Source of the DNA: Sphaerolaimus hirsutus
Taxonomy: Eukaryota > Nematoda > Chromadorea > Monhysterida > Sphaerolaimidae
DNA: 64,000 bases
Reading direction: 5' to 3'
Assembly: GCA_964036195.1 (NCBI GenBank)
Contig: OZ038460.1
Location: 16,681,504-16,745,503, forward strand
Positions 42,601-51,371 of the stretch are shown here, piece by piece. The notes under the pieces were generated by a model. That model ran no database searches and had not been told where the DNA came from. It saw only the letters and a program-made list of their open reading frames with translations. Positions within the stretch are counted from its first letter, which is position 1, and the number at the start of each line of letters is the position of its first letter. The translations under genes and the position numbers were made by a program.

Positions 42601-45600
42601 AGTATTTGTTCGTTTGAGTCTAGAACAACTCCGGATCTAGATGCCTTCCCATTGTTTTCTAGGTACACAACGATTATTGCAAAGCGAGATGAGACACCCT
42701 TCAAATGCACTTGCAGGGTGTACTTGTCATCGTGTGATCCTACTTTACAAGCCACATATTCTGCCTTTAATGTAGTTTTCACATAAATGACCAAGCCACC
42801 TGTCTGTCGTTTATCGACTTTCAAGCGCAGAAATCGATCGTAACCGCACAAAATCGGTGCGTCGTTCCCGTTTTCGCATTGTGTTTCACATAGACAGATC
42901 ACGTCGTATCCGTGCTTATCTGCCATCGATTTCAATGCGTTGAAATTTCCGCGCAGCGCACGTACATTCTGGTACAGCACTGTCAATTTCAATTTTTCTG
43001 ACACACCTGCTTGTGTGCCAAACACACCTGCTTGTGTGCCAAAATGTTGGAGCGTGCTAAGGATAATGCTCCCAGCTGCTCCCATCGCAGGGCTGTTTCC
43101 TGAAACAGAATCAAGTTTTCCCACCGCAGCACATTGATGCGTCATATTCAGCGCCACGATCAAAATCACAATTACTTTATTCAAAAGTGACATTTTCTTA
43201 AAGCGATGGCAAAACAAGTAGGCATAAAACGAGCCCAACGAGATCTCCGCGTAAAAGATCAAAAATCCAAAAAATGTACCTGTGACACACAATGAGGTCA
43301 TTCTGCCTCTAAATAAAACCGGCAAATATGGCAAAATAAGTGAATATACTAAAAATAAAGCCACACCGAAAACTGGCACAATTAATCCTGCAAATTGCCA
43401 AAATTCCTGCAAATTGCCAAATCCTGCAAATTCCTGCAAATTGCCAAATCCTGCAAATTGCCAAATTTTCGCAGTCCGTACCAAAATAACATCATGCATG
43501 ATGTGATTTTGTGCCAATTTTCTGGAGTCGCCATTCAAGGCACACTTTGCCTGGCAAAGACGCGTCGCCGCGTTCGAATCGATAAAACTGAGAGATTGAC
43601 AAAAAACCAAAAACAATGTCTTACTAGTACCGGACATTAGCGGCATGCCAGACGTGCTGCGCGCATTGCAGCACCATATTGGAATTGTGCCAAAAAACAC
43701 ATCTAAACCAAAAAAACAAAAATCATCAACGCCCGCTCCAACAGCTAAAAAATCGCACGTAACCGCCGGGTCAAACTGCCCAAACTTTGACGGGGTGCCT
43801 GAGCGTGAGCGTGAGAATGTATATACCATTTTTAGGTATATCGGAAGTTTCCGGCCATGCACGGCCTTGTACAAGCCAAACTCTCGTGTGTGGCATAAAA
43901 GGGAAATCGGATATCTATGATTCTCGCTGTTTAGTTCCTCATCCACAGAACATACCTTTCTAACGACGGATCTCCACCAGACGAGAAATGCCGTCAGCCG
44001 TTGACGCCGGCCATTCCCCTTTGACTGTCGGTGGGATAAGTTCGGCCTCGAGACGGGTGGCGAGTATATCGCGAGCCCCGCCCCCGCCCTCCCTGCCGGC
44101 GCCGGGAATTCTGAGCAGTGGGGGGGTGTTAAAAAACTAGTCATTTCTGCGGTTAACTTGTTTACGCCCTTTTCAATAACCCACACGTCGAACATGCTCA
44201 GTTCTTTTATGGCTTCGCGCGCCGTAATTGCATCGAACAGGTTCGAGCCATGCAGGCCGTCCCTGGAGCAGCCGAACAGGTAGCCCATGACCTCCTCGCG
44301 CACCGCGGTGTAGCGGGGCAGGTTTGTGCACAACCAGTCCACCGCGGGCAACACCCTGATGCGCGGGTGTCCCTCGAAGTGCGACATCAGCGCCCTTTCC
44401 ACCGCGCGGACCCACATCATGGCGTCGTAGACCTCCGTCGGGGCCGTGGTGCTGGTCAGTTTGTCCTGTAGCATCGGGTTGACCATGGACAACATGATCG
44501 GGGCGCGCATCATCCCGTTCATGTCCAACCAGGCCAACATGCGCTCGAGCATTTGGCTGGCCGGCACGATGAGCGCCGATGTCACGCGCGGCAGCTCTAA
44601 CAGGCCGTTTTGGGCGTCGAAAACGGCCGCCACATCGAGGCAGCTGCGAATTAGCACGCCGTCGTACGCGTTTCCGGGTCGGTAGGCGCCCATGACGGTC
44701 GGGATAAAGCATCCCATTCGTTTCCCGGCAAACAAGCGGCCAAATTCGGTGACCGTAACTTGCCAGTTGCGGGCTTTTCCGAAGCTGTGATGGGGGACAT
44801 TTTCGATATTATCAGATTTTTCCACGTATACAATGTGTAGTATACATATTGGAACAAACCGTGCCAATTCGATTTTGCTCCGACTCGTGGAACTGTCCCC
44901 AATGACCAAAACGCGCTTCTCACTGTGCGACATATTTATCACGTGCCCAGCGCGCCAGCGAGGCTGATAAAAGTACACATTAAGCGGGGTCGCGCCGCTC
45001 CTGTGCTTGGGGGGCGGTGCCCAGCCCTCGCCCTCCATGATGTGTCCCAAAAGCGCCCGGACACTGATCTCGTGCGGGTACGCTTCGGGCACAGACACCA
45101 TGATGTTGTCGGTGTCGGCGCGTCTACCCGCCGCCAGATCACTCAGCACCCCTCTCAGTGTATTTGTCACTGGTGCGGGCAGCGTGTGAAATTGGATCGG
45201 GGCCGGTGCCGGAATCACAGCCCGATTTATACCCACCTGAAAGTTTTGGGGAGCAAGCGGTTGAGATGTTTGAGTTGCTGTACCGCCGCGTCTTACATTG
45301 GCACGCTGCCCAGCGACGCGACCGCCCCGAGCACCGTAGTGTTGCCCCGCTTGTCCACCGCCCACCTGGGTTAATGTTCGCGTATGGGGGTGCATAAATG
45401 TTTGTGTATGTGCGTTTACACTTAGTTTGTAATGCTCTCCACTCACATTCGCATTGTAAACGCCGATGCGAGCGTTATTGCGCGCGTTTACCGCTGGAGC
45501 AAGCGGCTCGACATTTTCTCCTCTGCCCCTGATGAGCGAGCCAAAATGGGCGATGTACCGCACCTTATGCGATGGCTCGTTGGGGTCTGCCGACCAAATC

Positions 45601-47759
45601 TTGGTGCCCACATAGTCGGCAAAGTCGCGGTCGTGCAACTTTTTCAGCAGACCGTCTTCGGCGTAATTGTCAGCGATTGTCGCCCTGGCCTCCATCCAGG
45701 CCTCGCCCAGGAGCCCCATGTACGGGTGCAACCAATTTTGGCGATCTTCATCTGGCGTCAAAATCTGAATGTTCAAAATTATGTATACAGATGAGATTTG
45801 CGCATCTCGAAATGAAATTTTTGTCACCGATTGTTCATATTTCTCCGAGCCTAGAATTAAGGCCGAGCGGAAGTCCCACGGGCAGCGGCTACTGTACGGG
45901 TGCACGCCGGCAGCACGCAGATTTTGCCACTTTTTCTCGCCCGCCACCTCTACGTAGGTGCGCATAAGCGTGCAGCGCAGACGTTCATTTAACGTCACAG
46001 CCGCCGATAGCTGCGATGGATTCCATTTTAAAGTCAGTTTACCAGATGTCATCTGACCTTTTCTGTGACACTGTCTGTGCGTAGACGTTTTGTCACTAGC
46101 CGTGATCTGTGTGTCATCGGCACTACCTGTACTTACCAGGTGTGACAAAGCCTTGTACGCGGCTGAGTTTTTCGCGTCCGCGATGGAGTGGATGTCGTCC
46201 AAGGGGAACCAGTGGCCGCCGCGCGGCAATCTGGCCCACAGGGCTTGCGCGCCCCTGTACCAGTCGTAAAACGCCTCATCAAAGGCGTTTACGTCCGGCC
46301 CGTGTTCCACGTAACCCGTTCGAATCGCCTCGAAGTCTTCCAGGTCGGTTTGGGGCGCATTGCAATGGTCCATTTGCATCTGCAAACAAACGTGGTGTTT
46401 AAAGGTACCAAATATTTGAACGGTGACAGTGTAGGTGTACTTTACAACCACCAACAACCGTGTTTGGTTGTGTCGAAAGCTGTTATTCATTTTGCCAACC
46501 TTCATCAATGCCAACATCATGCACGGGAACATTTCATCCGCGGTTTCGATCATAATGTTGTACGGCCAGGTCAAGCTCAGCATGTCACTGAACTCATAGG
46601 CCGAAAACATGATCGGCGGAATGGGCTTTTTTTCCGGCGCCACCTTTTCCGTCACGTCGGTATCCGAGCTGTCTGCTTGCAGCTCTTCAACTTCTTTCTC
46701 CAAAGTCCGCACCCTCCTTTCCGCCTTCAACATGCGGCTTTCCAGCGAGCGCGTTCGCTGTGTTGTTTCGAGCAGCACGCTCAGCACGTAATCGAGATTG
46801 TCGAGGGTGATTACGGGCTCCACGTTCATGTCCAGGTCGTGGCGCACAATCTCGCGCGCCTGGCGGAGACCGTTTTCCACGGCTTCCGGCCCCTGTACCA
46901 TCAGATGCCGTTGAATACACCAAACATCGCTTGCATGCGATTGGTTACATCTTAGTGGACATACCTTGTCTTCTTTGGGGCGTTTTTTCGCGGTTTCCCC
47001 TGGGCTGATGGCTGCTGCGCGTTTTTTACGCGCCGAAGACGAGCACGCACCGCCAGCATCCTGTAAAATGGCGTAAATGTCGTATTTTGGCATTGTGCCA
47101 AAAGTGTCGATTTCGAACCCACACGTAATGAGCCGGTGACAAATACTAATCGCTTGCGCGCGATCAGTAGAAAATGACACCGCGATCGATATGTTAAGCG
47201 CGATCCACGAACTTGGCAGAGTGCCAAAGCCACCCGTATGCACATTCATGTGCAACTCTGGTTGATACGTCATGAACCCTTCAGTTTGAGTAGATCCCAT
47301 AAATAAAATCGGAAGTAAAACCAGCAATGCTACGCCGGAAAAACTCAGAGCATCTACCCATTGAGCATGACTCACTTCGTTCTGCTCAAGTCTCTCATTG
47401 TTTGCCTCGCGCGGCATGTTTTCGTCGCGCGTGTCCATAGTATCGCCCGCGTCGATCACCAAGGCGCCTTGCGAGCCGGACGGGTCTCGATTTTCGCTGT
47501 TCGACAGTTCCCCTTCGTCTGGCGCCGATCTATCCTCCGACATGTCTGCCAAATTCAGTATCGTATTTTTACTGACGTTAGAGTCGCTCGTACTCAAATT
47601 CCGGCCTTCACCCGAAGTGGATAGAATTATTGCAGACGGTGCGTCGTCTGGACTCGCACTATGGTCTGCAACAGATGACCAAATTGACGAGTCGTGGTCA
47701 CGATCGGCGTCTGCGTCGCCACGTGACTCCACGAAGTCGTTTTCACAATTTTTGGACAT
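39615..47759 (-). CDS. Non-LTR retrotransposon polyprotein: SGNH esterase, APE endonuclease, reverse transcriptase in one ORF
   Basis: One uninterrupted minus-strand frame of 2714 codons. Landmarks by residue: Ser/Asp/Glu-rich head; hydrophobic segment about 133-156; basic patch near 245-260; coiled coil about 333-365; SGNH/GDSL hydrolase about 945-1200 with block I VLVIGDSSTS (about 947) and block V DGLHGSNLFD (about 1167); a 385-residue linker; APE-type endonuclease about 1590-1835 with YQNVRALRG, CLCETQ, LIIGDFNGHIG and SSDHHAL; reverse transcriptase about 2040-2330 with CFVDAVKAFDRVN, GLRQGCCWSP and the catalytic YFADDM (2301-2306); a C-terminal CxxC...HxxxxC knuckle about 2615-2640. The domain order matches CR1/Jockey-group LINEs, some of which carry an esterase in ORF1. 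Known role: nick the target, then reverse-transcribe in place. The odd point is that ORF1-like and ORF2-like parts form one frame with no stop. All motifs look intact, so the copy may be recent or active. There is no RNase H, protease or LTR. Confidence 0.93.
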   Translation of the reverse strand: MSKNCENDFVESRGDADADRDHDSSIWSSVADHSASPDDAPSAIILSTSGEGRNLSTSDSNVSKNTILNLADMSEDRSAPDEGELSNSENRDPSGSQGALVIDAGDTMDTRDENMPREANNERLEQNEVSHAQWVDALSFSGVALLVLLPILFMGSTQTEGFMTYQPELHMNVHTGGFGTLPSSWIALNISIAVSFSTDRAQAISICHRLITCGFEIDTFGTMPKYDIYAILQDAGGACSSSARKKRAAAISPGETAKKRPKEDKVCPLRCNQSHASDVWCIQRHLMVQGPEAVENGLRQAREIVRHDLDMNVEPVITLDNLDYVLSVLLETTQRTRSLESRMLKAERRVRTLEKEVEELQADSSDTDVTEKVAPEKKPIPPIMFSAYEFSDMLSLTWPYNIMIETADEMFPCMMLALMKVGKMNNSFRHNQTRLLVVVKYTYTVTVQIFGTFKHHVCLQMQMDHCNAPQTDLEDFEAIRTGYVEHGPDVNAFDEAFYDWYRGAQALWARLPRGGHWFPLDDIHSIADAKNSAAYKALSHLVSTGSADDTQITASDKTSTHRQCHRKGQMTSGKLTLKWNPSQLSAAVTLNERLRCTLMRTYVEVAGEKKWQNLRAAGVHPYSSRCPWDFRSALILGSEKYEQSVTKISFRDAQISSVYIILNIQILTPDEDRQNWLHPYMGLLGEAWMEARATIADNYAEDGLLKKLHDRDFADYVGTKIWSADPNEPSHKVRYIAHFGSLIRGRGENVEPLAPAVNARNNARIGVYNANVSGEHYKLSVNAHTQTFMHPHTRTLTQVGGGQAGQHYGARGGRVAGQRANVRRGGTATQTSQPLAPQNFQVGINRAVIPAPAPIQFHTLPAPVTNTLRGVLSDLAAGRRADTDNIMVSVPEAYPHEISVRALLGHIMEGEGWAPPPKHRSGATPLNVYFYQPRWRAGHVINMSHSEKRVLVIGDSSTSRSKIELARFVPICILHIVYVEKSDNIENVPHHSFGKARNWQVTVTEFGRLFAGKRMGCFIPTVMGAYRPGNAYDGVLIRSCLDVAAVFDAQNGLLELPRVTSALIVPASQMLERMLAWLDMNGMMRAPIMLSMVNPMLQDKLTSTTAPTEVYDAMMWVRAVERALMSHFEGHPRIRVLPAVDWLCTNLPRYTAVREEVMGYLFGCSRDGLHGSNLFDAITAREAIKELSMFDVWVIEKGVNKLTAEMTSFLTPPHCSEFPAPAGRAGAGLAIYSPPVSRPNLSHRQSKGNGRRQRLTAFLVWWRSVVRKVCSVDEELNSENHRYPISLLCHTREFGLYKAVHGRKLPIYLKMVYTFSRSRSGTPSKFGQFDPAVTCDFLAVGAGVDDFCFFGLDVFFGTIPIWCCNARSTSGMPLMSGTSKTLFLVFCQSLSFIDSNAATRLCQAKCALNGDSRKLAQNHIMHDVILVRTAKIWQFAGFGNLQEFAGFGNLQEFWQFAGLIVPVFGVALFLVYSLILPYLPVLFRGRMTSLCVTGTFFGFLIFYAEISLGSFYAYLFCHRFKKMSLLNKVIVILIVALNMTHQCAAVGKLDSVSGNSPAMGAAGSIILSTLQHFGTQAGVFGTQAGVSEKLKLTVLYQNVRALRGNFNALKSMADKHGYDVICLCETQCENGNDAPILCGYDRFLRLKVDKRQTGGLVIYVKTTLKAEYVACKVGSHDDKYTLQVHLKGVSSRFAIIVVYLENNGKASRSGVVLDSNEQILTRLSEMLAVNRRKGIESLIIGDFNGHIGSGKWGIPGNSPKLNANGKIIRDWFKHSGMSLLNMKLRGMWTFTRSNCRSIIDLAFLDHWQSRLLDGHVDDKSIHSPLSSDHHALQLNLEIGGFVRDKNAGKTAWKLKRTEDFVQLRQVMENNPMPEAETPYAHGDLIKSIHECAHITEGMMGRVKSTSGKKLTCQRSDAYESKLARKVNKARRHMKKNVHDKQARLNLQIARMHLNKYRIEKKEQTELEYVEQLQNQCSTAVRRLYRHVHGFRDVALRRLALENDNGVICDDITMKKELEKAWSIVMSPNPGAKHMDARLWKGADIIHPDTGRKLEEPISMDELKQAIKKMKNGKSAGTTALPHEFFKALDQSRLGEMLRLMNSWLSGKPIDDEAKICSMVLLHKKGSTMDIRNYRTLGIGCNVLKLYMSILNKRTLWAFEKHDGFGDAQGGFRGGRRTLDNLVVMQACKRHADKTKGKLITCFVDAVKAFDRVNRKKLWAKMRHFGYPAGFIKAIANTYDNLKCKMTFGEYSSDLLDYPTGLRQGCCWSPTGFILYLADLRHHLEQADVGAKMGTEKVPGLYFADDMCFLSNTESDMQRIMDIFTQWSWSWDIAINPAKSFVLRWGQKSKPDKKWRLGYDHSKKPLTVSECDKIKYLGVTITSHKDTFEEHRKNCVQKAAGLSKLASNAARRTSAKFWSVDMIWKCYAESAVTYGLEVTGIRKSQMDAIDRFFLGAVKSTVDLCKTTCSDLLWKDLGHVRPSDRIKKHTVSYCGYLSRLTNSLCKRGYDFLLQNKPRRAATTTREIMGACIPDRAEIYARTWGNTLEETNVMKKFWLNKLVRHRCLERQDRAILQRDSLASRHMDLCPLNLRACRNGHFRWLQARYNSLRLSGEQRCSQCVGITGGAVLTAKHVLLSCQHTKTRESSKKLFGQLGTGCRCIAKPAMSPLQKLSWLTSSDRCDLHRTAVSTHIEKTLARCVNTIWRPHMTAVPSQT

Positions 47760-47981
47760 GAGCCAAAACTAGGCTTTGTCACGTACAACCTAAAAAGACG
47801 GTTGTTTTGTACCAACAAGGACAAAAAGTCGTAAAAAACTGTCCAAAAAGTAACACAATAAAAACTGGGTGGACCACCTGCAGTGTCACACCCTCCAACA
47901 CCCACAACGAAGGGTGTCTCAACACCCTTTGCGCTTCTTCAGAGAAATTGCGCTCAAGAAATTTTTTCTTTTTTCAATAGC
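39618..47981 (-). mobile_element. Non-LTR (LINE) retrotransposon body, borders approximate
   Basis: The minus-strand polyprotein ORF plus about 220 bp upstream (47760-47981) makes the visible 5' part. The 5' edge is set by the fold-back element that starts near 47983. On the 3' side (below 39615) there is no clear poly(A) or short tandem tail in 39000-39614, so the 3' end is not resolved; candidate UTR runs to about 38995, where a CCCTGTAAAATGTC-type MITE begins. No flanking target-site duplication was found for the LINE itself. The element lies inside a 12.17-kb TIR-bounded segment, either as a later insertion or as cargo. Confidence 0.7.
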
Positions 47982-47982
47982 G

Positions 47983-48500
47983 ATGGAAAAACGCGATAGC
48001 TTGAGCTATGGTTGAGCTATCACGGTGAAATTTTAACACAATCGAGTAGACTCCATAGGACACCTATTCTGAAGTTTGCAACCAAAACGGCCACATTTTG
48101 TGTGGGTTATGGAACACACAGTTTTTTTGTGTAATTTTGTGTCTTAACCCCCTTTATCTCGGGACTGGGGTACTGTTCGAGAAAAAAAAAGAATTTGGTC
48201 GTAGCCCCGACCCCAAACCCCAACATATTTACTCAAAGGGCATCAAAATCGGCCAATGTACGACAGATTGGGACGACGCCAAAGCCAGTGACCCCCCCCC
48301 CCCTCAAATGCCACCCTTGATTTATCCTATCGTGACGCCGAGTCACAAAATTACACTAAAAACTGTGTGTTCCACAACTCACCCAAAATGTGCCCGTTTG
48401 GGTTGCAAACTTCAGAATAGGTGTCCTATGGAGTGTACTCTATTGTGTTAAAATTTCACTGTGATAGCTCAACCGTAGCTCAAGCTATCGCGTTTTTCCA
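47983..48500. mobile_element. Fold-back sequence inside the right end of the 12.17-kb segment
   Basis: The left arm, TGGAAAAACGCGATAGCTTG and the next ~150 bp, returns inverted in 48340-48500 with a few mismatches (matched blocks include CCATAGGACACCTATTCTGA and its complement). The centre has C-rich and A-rich tracts. The right arm runs directly into the 31-bp TIR, so this is probably the long subterminal repeat of the same transposon family rather than an independent element. Confidence 0.7.
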
Positions 48501-48526
48501 GCGGTAACTGAAAATGCCCACCCCTG
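48496..48526 (-). repeat. Right 31-bp TIR of the 12.17-kb segment
   Basis: Ends ...GCCCACCCCTG and is an exact reverse complement of 36358-36388. Its inner 5 bases (TTCCA) overlap the end of the 47983-48500 fold-back arm. Confidence 0.8.
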
Positions 48527-48720
48527 TATATCCTGTTTCGACGCATTTATTACCTGTTTAGGGTACGCAAATGCCTACTATTTGCTACAATCCTTACGAA
48601 AATTTCTGACGAAATAATAACCCCCCTCCTCGAATAAGCCACCCCCTCGAATTAACCCCCCATCAAATTTTGCTGGCGAAATATAAAAACCCCATGGGGG
48701 TATTTCGAGGTAATACGGTA
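48527..48720. mobile_element. C-rich fold-back element, right half
   Basis: Continues the core of the 36118 element and ends with CCCCCCTCCTCGAATAAGCC blocks and the terminal GGTATTTCGAGGTAATACGGTA-type sequence (terminal inverse of TACCGTATTACC). Confidence 0.8.
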
Positions 48721-48990
48721 TGTTTAATTAGTTACTTTAATTTGCTCTTCTAATATACTCTACTTCCATGTTGAAGTTCATTTATGTTGAATTTTCCGTT
48801 ATCTATTCACTGCGCATAATTAAAACACTCCACCAAAACAAAGGATAAATATCTATGCAGTTTTATTCGTTTTTGTCCATTTTCCATTCATCTCGCCTAC
48901 TAATTTTCCTATTCCATTTCGACATTTTCCCGCGCAGCGATTCAAACAGCACACGGCATGCAAATGAGCACATCTCAGTATGATGGTTGT
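48721..48990. other. Flank right of the split fold-back
   Basis: 48730-48812 is a diverged direct copy of 36000-36100. The remainder is plain A/T-rich sequence. Confidence 0.55.
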
Positions 48991-48994
48991 GTGC

Positions 48995-49218
48995 TAGTGA
49001 TGGAATGGCGCTGGCGCCATTTCAGAGCGCCAGAGCGCGCCACTCCATGGCGAAATTTGCGCTTGGCGCCATTTTTCCTGGCGCAGTGGTCTGTCAAAAT
49101 GGCGCCAAGACCATCTGGACCATAGTGGTGTCATTAACGGCGCCATTTATTCCCGTTGCCATATTTAAAAAACCGCCATGGCGCTGGCGCCATTATTTAT
49201 GGCGCTCTTTCATCACCA
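48995..49218. mobile_element. GGCGCC-rich TAGTGATG-family hAT-like element
   Basis: Starts TAGTGATGGAATGGCGCTGG and ends GGCGCTCTTTCATCACCA. Flanks TTGTGTGC and CTTCGTGC are only partly alike, so the target duplication has decayed. Confidence 0.7.
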
Positions 49219-49512
49219 CTTCGTGCCGGTCGAGTTGAGACTTCAAATGATTATTCAAATTTGCATTCCACTGCAGTGCTATGCAAACACGCACGCACAA
49301 ACAGATAATACGCCATACGGGCGGTGCGTTGCACTGCACGCTTGAATGCACGTGTGTAGGAAAATGTTTATTTTACTTGCCCATTTACTACGGCGTAAAT
49401 TGAATTCAGAGGCAGAATTTCCCCCCCCCCCCACCTGTCGGAAAACGGAAGTGGAAATTTTCCCGCGAATGGAAAAATTGCTATGTGTAATTACTGTATT
49501 GCGTATAGTAGA

Positions 49513-49616
49513 TACCGTATTTCTTCTAATAGAAGGGCTCCCTTCTATTGTTTTCGTGAACATTTTTACCTGCCCTTCGATTGGAGACCTGCCCTTTTAT
49601 TAGAAGATATACGTTA
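49513..49616. mobile_element. Short TTCTAATAGAAGGG-family element
   Basis: TACCGTATTTCTTCTAATAG at the left and ATTAGAAGATATACGTTA at the right; repeats of CCTTCTATTG/CCTTCGATTG inside. Confidence 0.75.
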
Positions 49617-49619
49617 CCA

Positions 49620-50795
49620 TTATCGCAATTGAAGTAAAACGGGGTGCTTGTGTAGGTATATATTTATTTAATTGGAAATATGACACATTATTTGTAAATT
49701 ATTTAGCAGATCCGAAGTCTGATAAACTTTTACTAAATTTGTCGTGTCATCTTTTTTTGTTGATATGTTCCGATCTGTTTAGGAGAATAATTCAAGAAAA
49801 ATGGTCATAGAATGCTGGCTTTTTTATTCAACTTTAAGTACTGATTTATAAGTTCCCCTTTGTTTGAATTTTCCGCCCAATTCCAATATTGTCTTTGTAA
49901 TAATTTACGATTGTGTGTTTCAAAACAAAATATGTTTGCGAAAACAAATTACGCGTCCCAACCGGCTGAGTTAAACATGGTGCTATTTCATGATTCTTGT
50001 GCTAATTGTTTTCCCTCTGAAAGCTAAATTTAGCACTAAATAGCTGAAGTTGTGATCATGTGCGCTTTTGTGGATGTGTGGGCGGCACACAAATAGGTAT
50101 TTCACATGTGTACATTTGTTAGGTATTTCTCTGCCTATGTGTATTTTTGTTTAACATTGTCAAAAAGGTGCCTTGTATAAAACTAGCAATGATTCCCGCA
50201 TAATCAAGAACTCAAATCAGTAAAACATGAATATGATCTAATTTATATAAAAATTCCAGTTTCTCAAATATTTTTTATTTTTCATGTCTTCATAAACTTT
50301 TATCATACTTTATTATACTACATTTTAAAACATGTCGCGAGTCACAACTCACAGTTTACTAGAACAGTTTGGTAATCTGTAGGATGTGAAACTTTTTTGC
50401 ACTTGCCGGAAAATTGAAAGGGAAAAATGAAATTTGCACGGAAACGAAAAAAATTGCTGAAATTTTGCCGGGAATAGAGAACAAAATTTGCTGAAATTAG
50501 CTGGAAATGGTACAAAATTGCTGAAATTTTGATGGAAAATGTAAAAAAATTCACATAATTGACAACCTGCATGCATGTGAAAACGGAAATTTGACACCCT
50601 AGTAATCTGATCAATTTTACCAATTAAAGAAACCATACTTATTTTAATTGTGCTCGGCTTCCGCCATGGTTCATGTGCTATTTTTGTCGGTCAATTAATT
50701 TTCAAGGTAATATATATATTCTCCAGTATTTCGCAAACCGAAACAACAATTAAATCCGCGCAATGCACTGCTTTTTAGCTCCGCCTTTTCCTACA
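49620..50795. other. A/T-rich region without recognisable features
   Basis: No open frame, repeat border or RNA gene that I can support. A run of AATTGCTGAAATTTTG-like units occurs at 50450-50530. Confidence 0.4.
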
Positions 50796-51206
50796 TACCG
50801 TATTTATTCTAATAGAACGGCACCGTTCTATTGGAGGTACCGTTCTAATTTTTTCATCAAACTTTTTCACACAATTTTCATTTGAACAGTTTAAGCGAGA
50901 CATGAACGACATTTTAATATCAGATCATCAATTCAAACAATACCAAATGTTAAAACAACCCCTGAATTATATTTCTGAACAGCCTGGATATTCTAACCAC
51001 TAATTTCTCATATATTTTTGTGTTCTGGCACTCTTAAAACCTTATTTCTACCTGCCGTTCTATTTGAACAGCCGTTCTATTGGAGGCTGCCGTTCTATTC
51101 TTTTCGTGGGTGTAAAAAAGTGCCAAAAACTGCCGTTCTATTGGAGGTGCCGTTCTATTGGAGGTATGCCGTTCTATTAGAAGAATTACGTCAAAATAAA
51201 ACGGTA
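50796..51206. mobile_element. TTCTAATAGAACGG-family element, full copy
   Basis: TACCGTATTTATTCTAATAG at the left and a degraded AAAATAAAACGGTA at the right, with inner CCGTTCTATTGGAGG repeats near both ends. Confidence 0.75.
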
Positions 51207-51371
51207 GTCGATTCGCCTGCGGCTGGAACGCTGTCGGAATATTTTAACGCGTCGCCATGCGTTTCATTTAGCCACCGCCCCGGGGCCCAAATATAAACGG
51301 TTTCCATTGCACGTCTGTAAATATGTCTGTAGGATCCCATTACGTGCTTTTTGTATTTTATATCTACAGTG

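Larger units (their letters stand above)
36358..48526. mobile_element. 12.17-kb segment bounded by perfect 31-bp TIRs with TA target duplication
   Basis: The left terminus (36358-36388) begins CAGGGGTGGGCATTTTCAGT and the right terminus (48496-48526) is its exact reverse complement over all 31 bases. TA stands on both outer sides. The insertion cuts a C-rich fold-back element in two: left half 36118-36357, right half 48527-48720. The paralogous copy near 15050-15082 is uninterrupted at the same point (CCCAAATATATTTTATTT) and aligns without gaps to the two halves once one TA is removed. This supports a real transposition event with a 2-bp TA duplication, as for Tc1/mariner or pogo-like elements. 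No transposase ORF was seen inside; the only long ORF is the LINE polyprotein on the minus strand. Confidence 0.75.

Noticed and set aside
39615..47759. Endogenous retrovirus or pararetrovirus as source of the reverse transcriptase
   Set aside because: There are no LTRs, protease, RNase H or integrase; the APE endonuclease and FADD-type RT are those of non-LTR elements.
39595..47772. Many plus-strand frames of 60-255 codons opposite the retrotransposon
   Set aside because: They are antisense shadows of the 2714-codon minus-strand ORF, which has clear domain motifs.
36358..48526. 8-bp hAT-type target duplication at the 31-bp termini
   Set aside because: The flanks TCCAAATA and TATATCCT differ; only TA is shared, and the paralogous empty site supports 2 bp.
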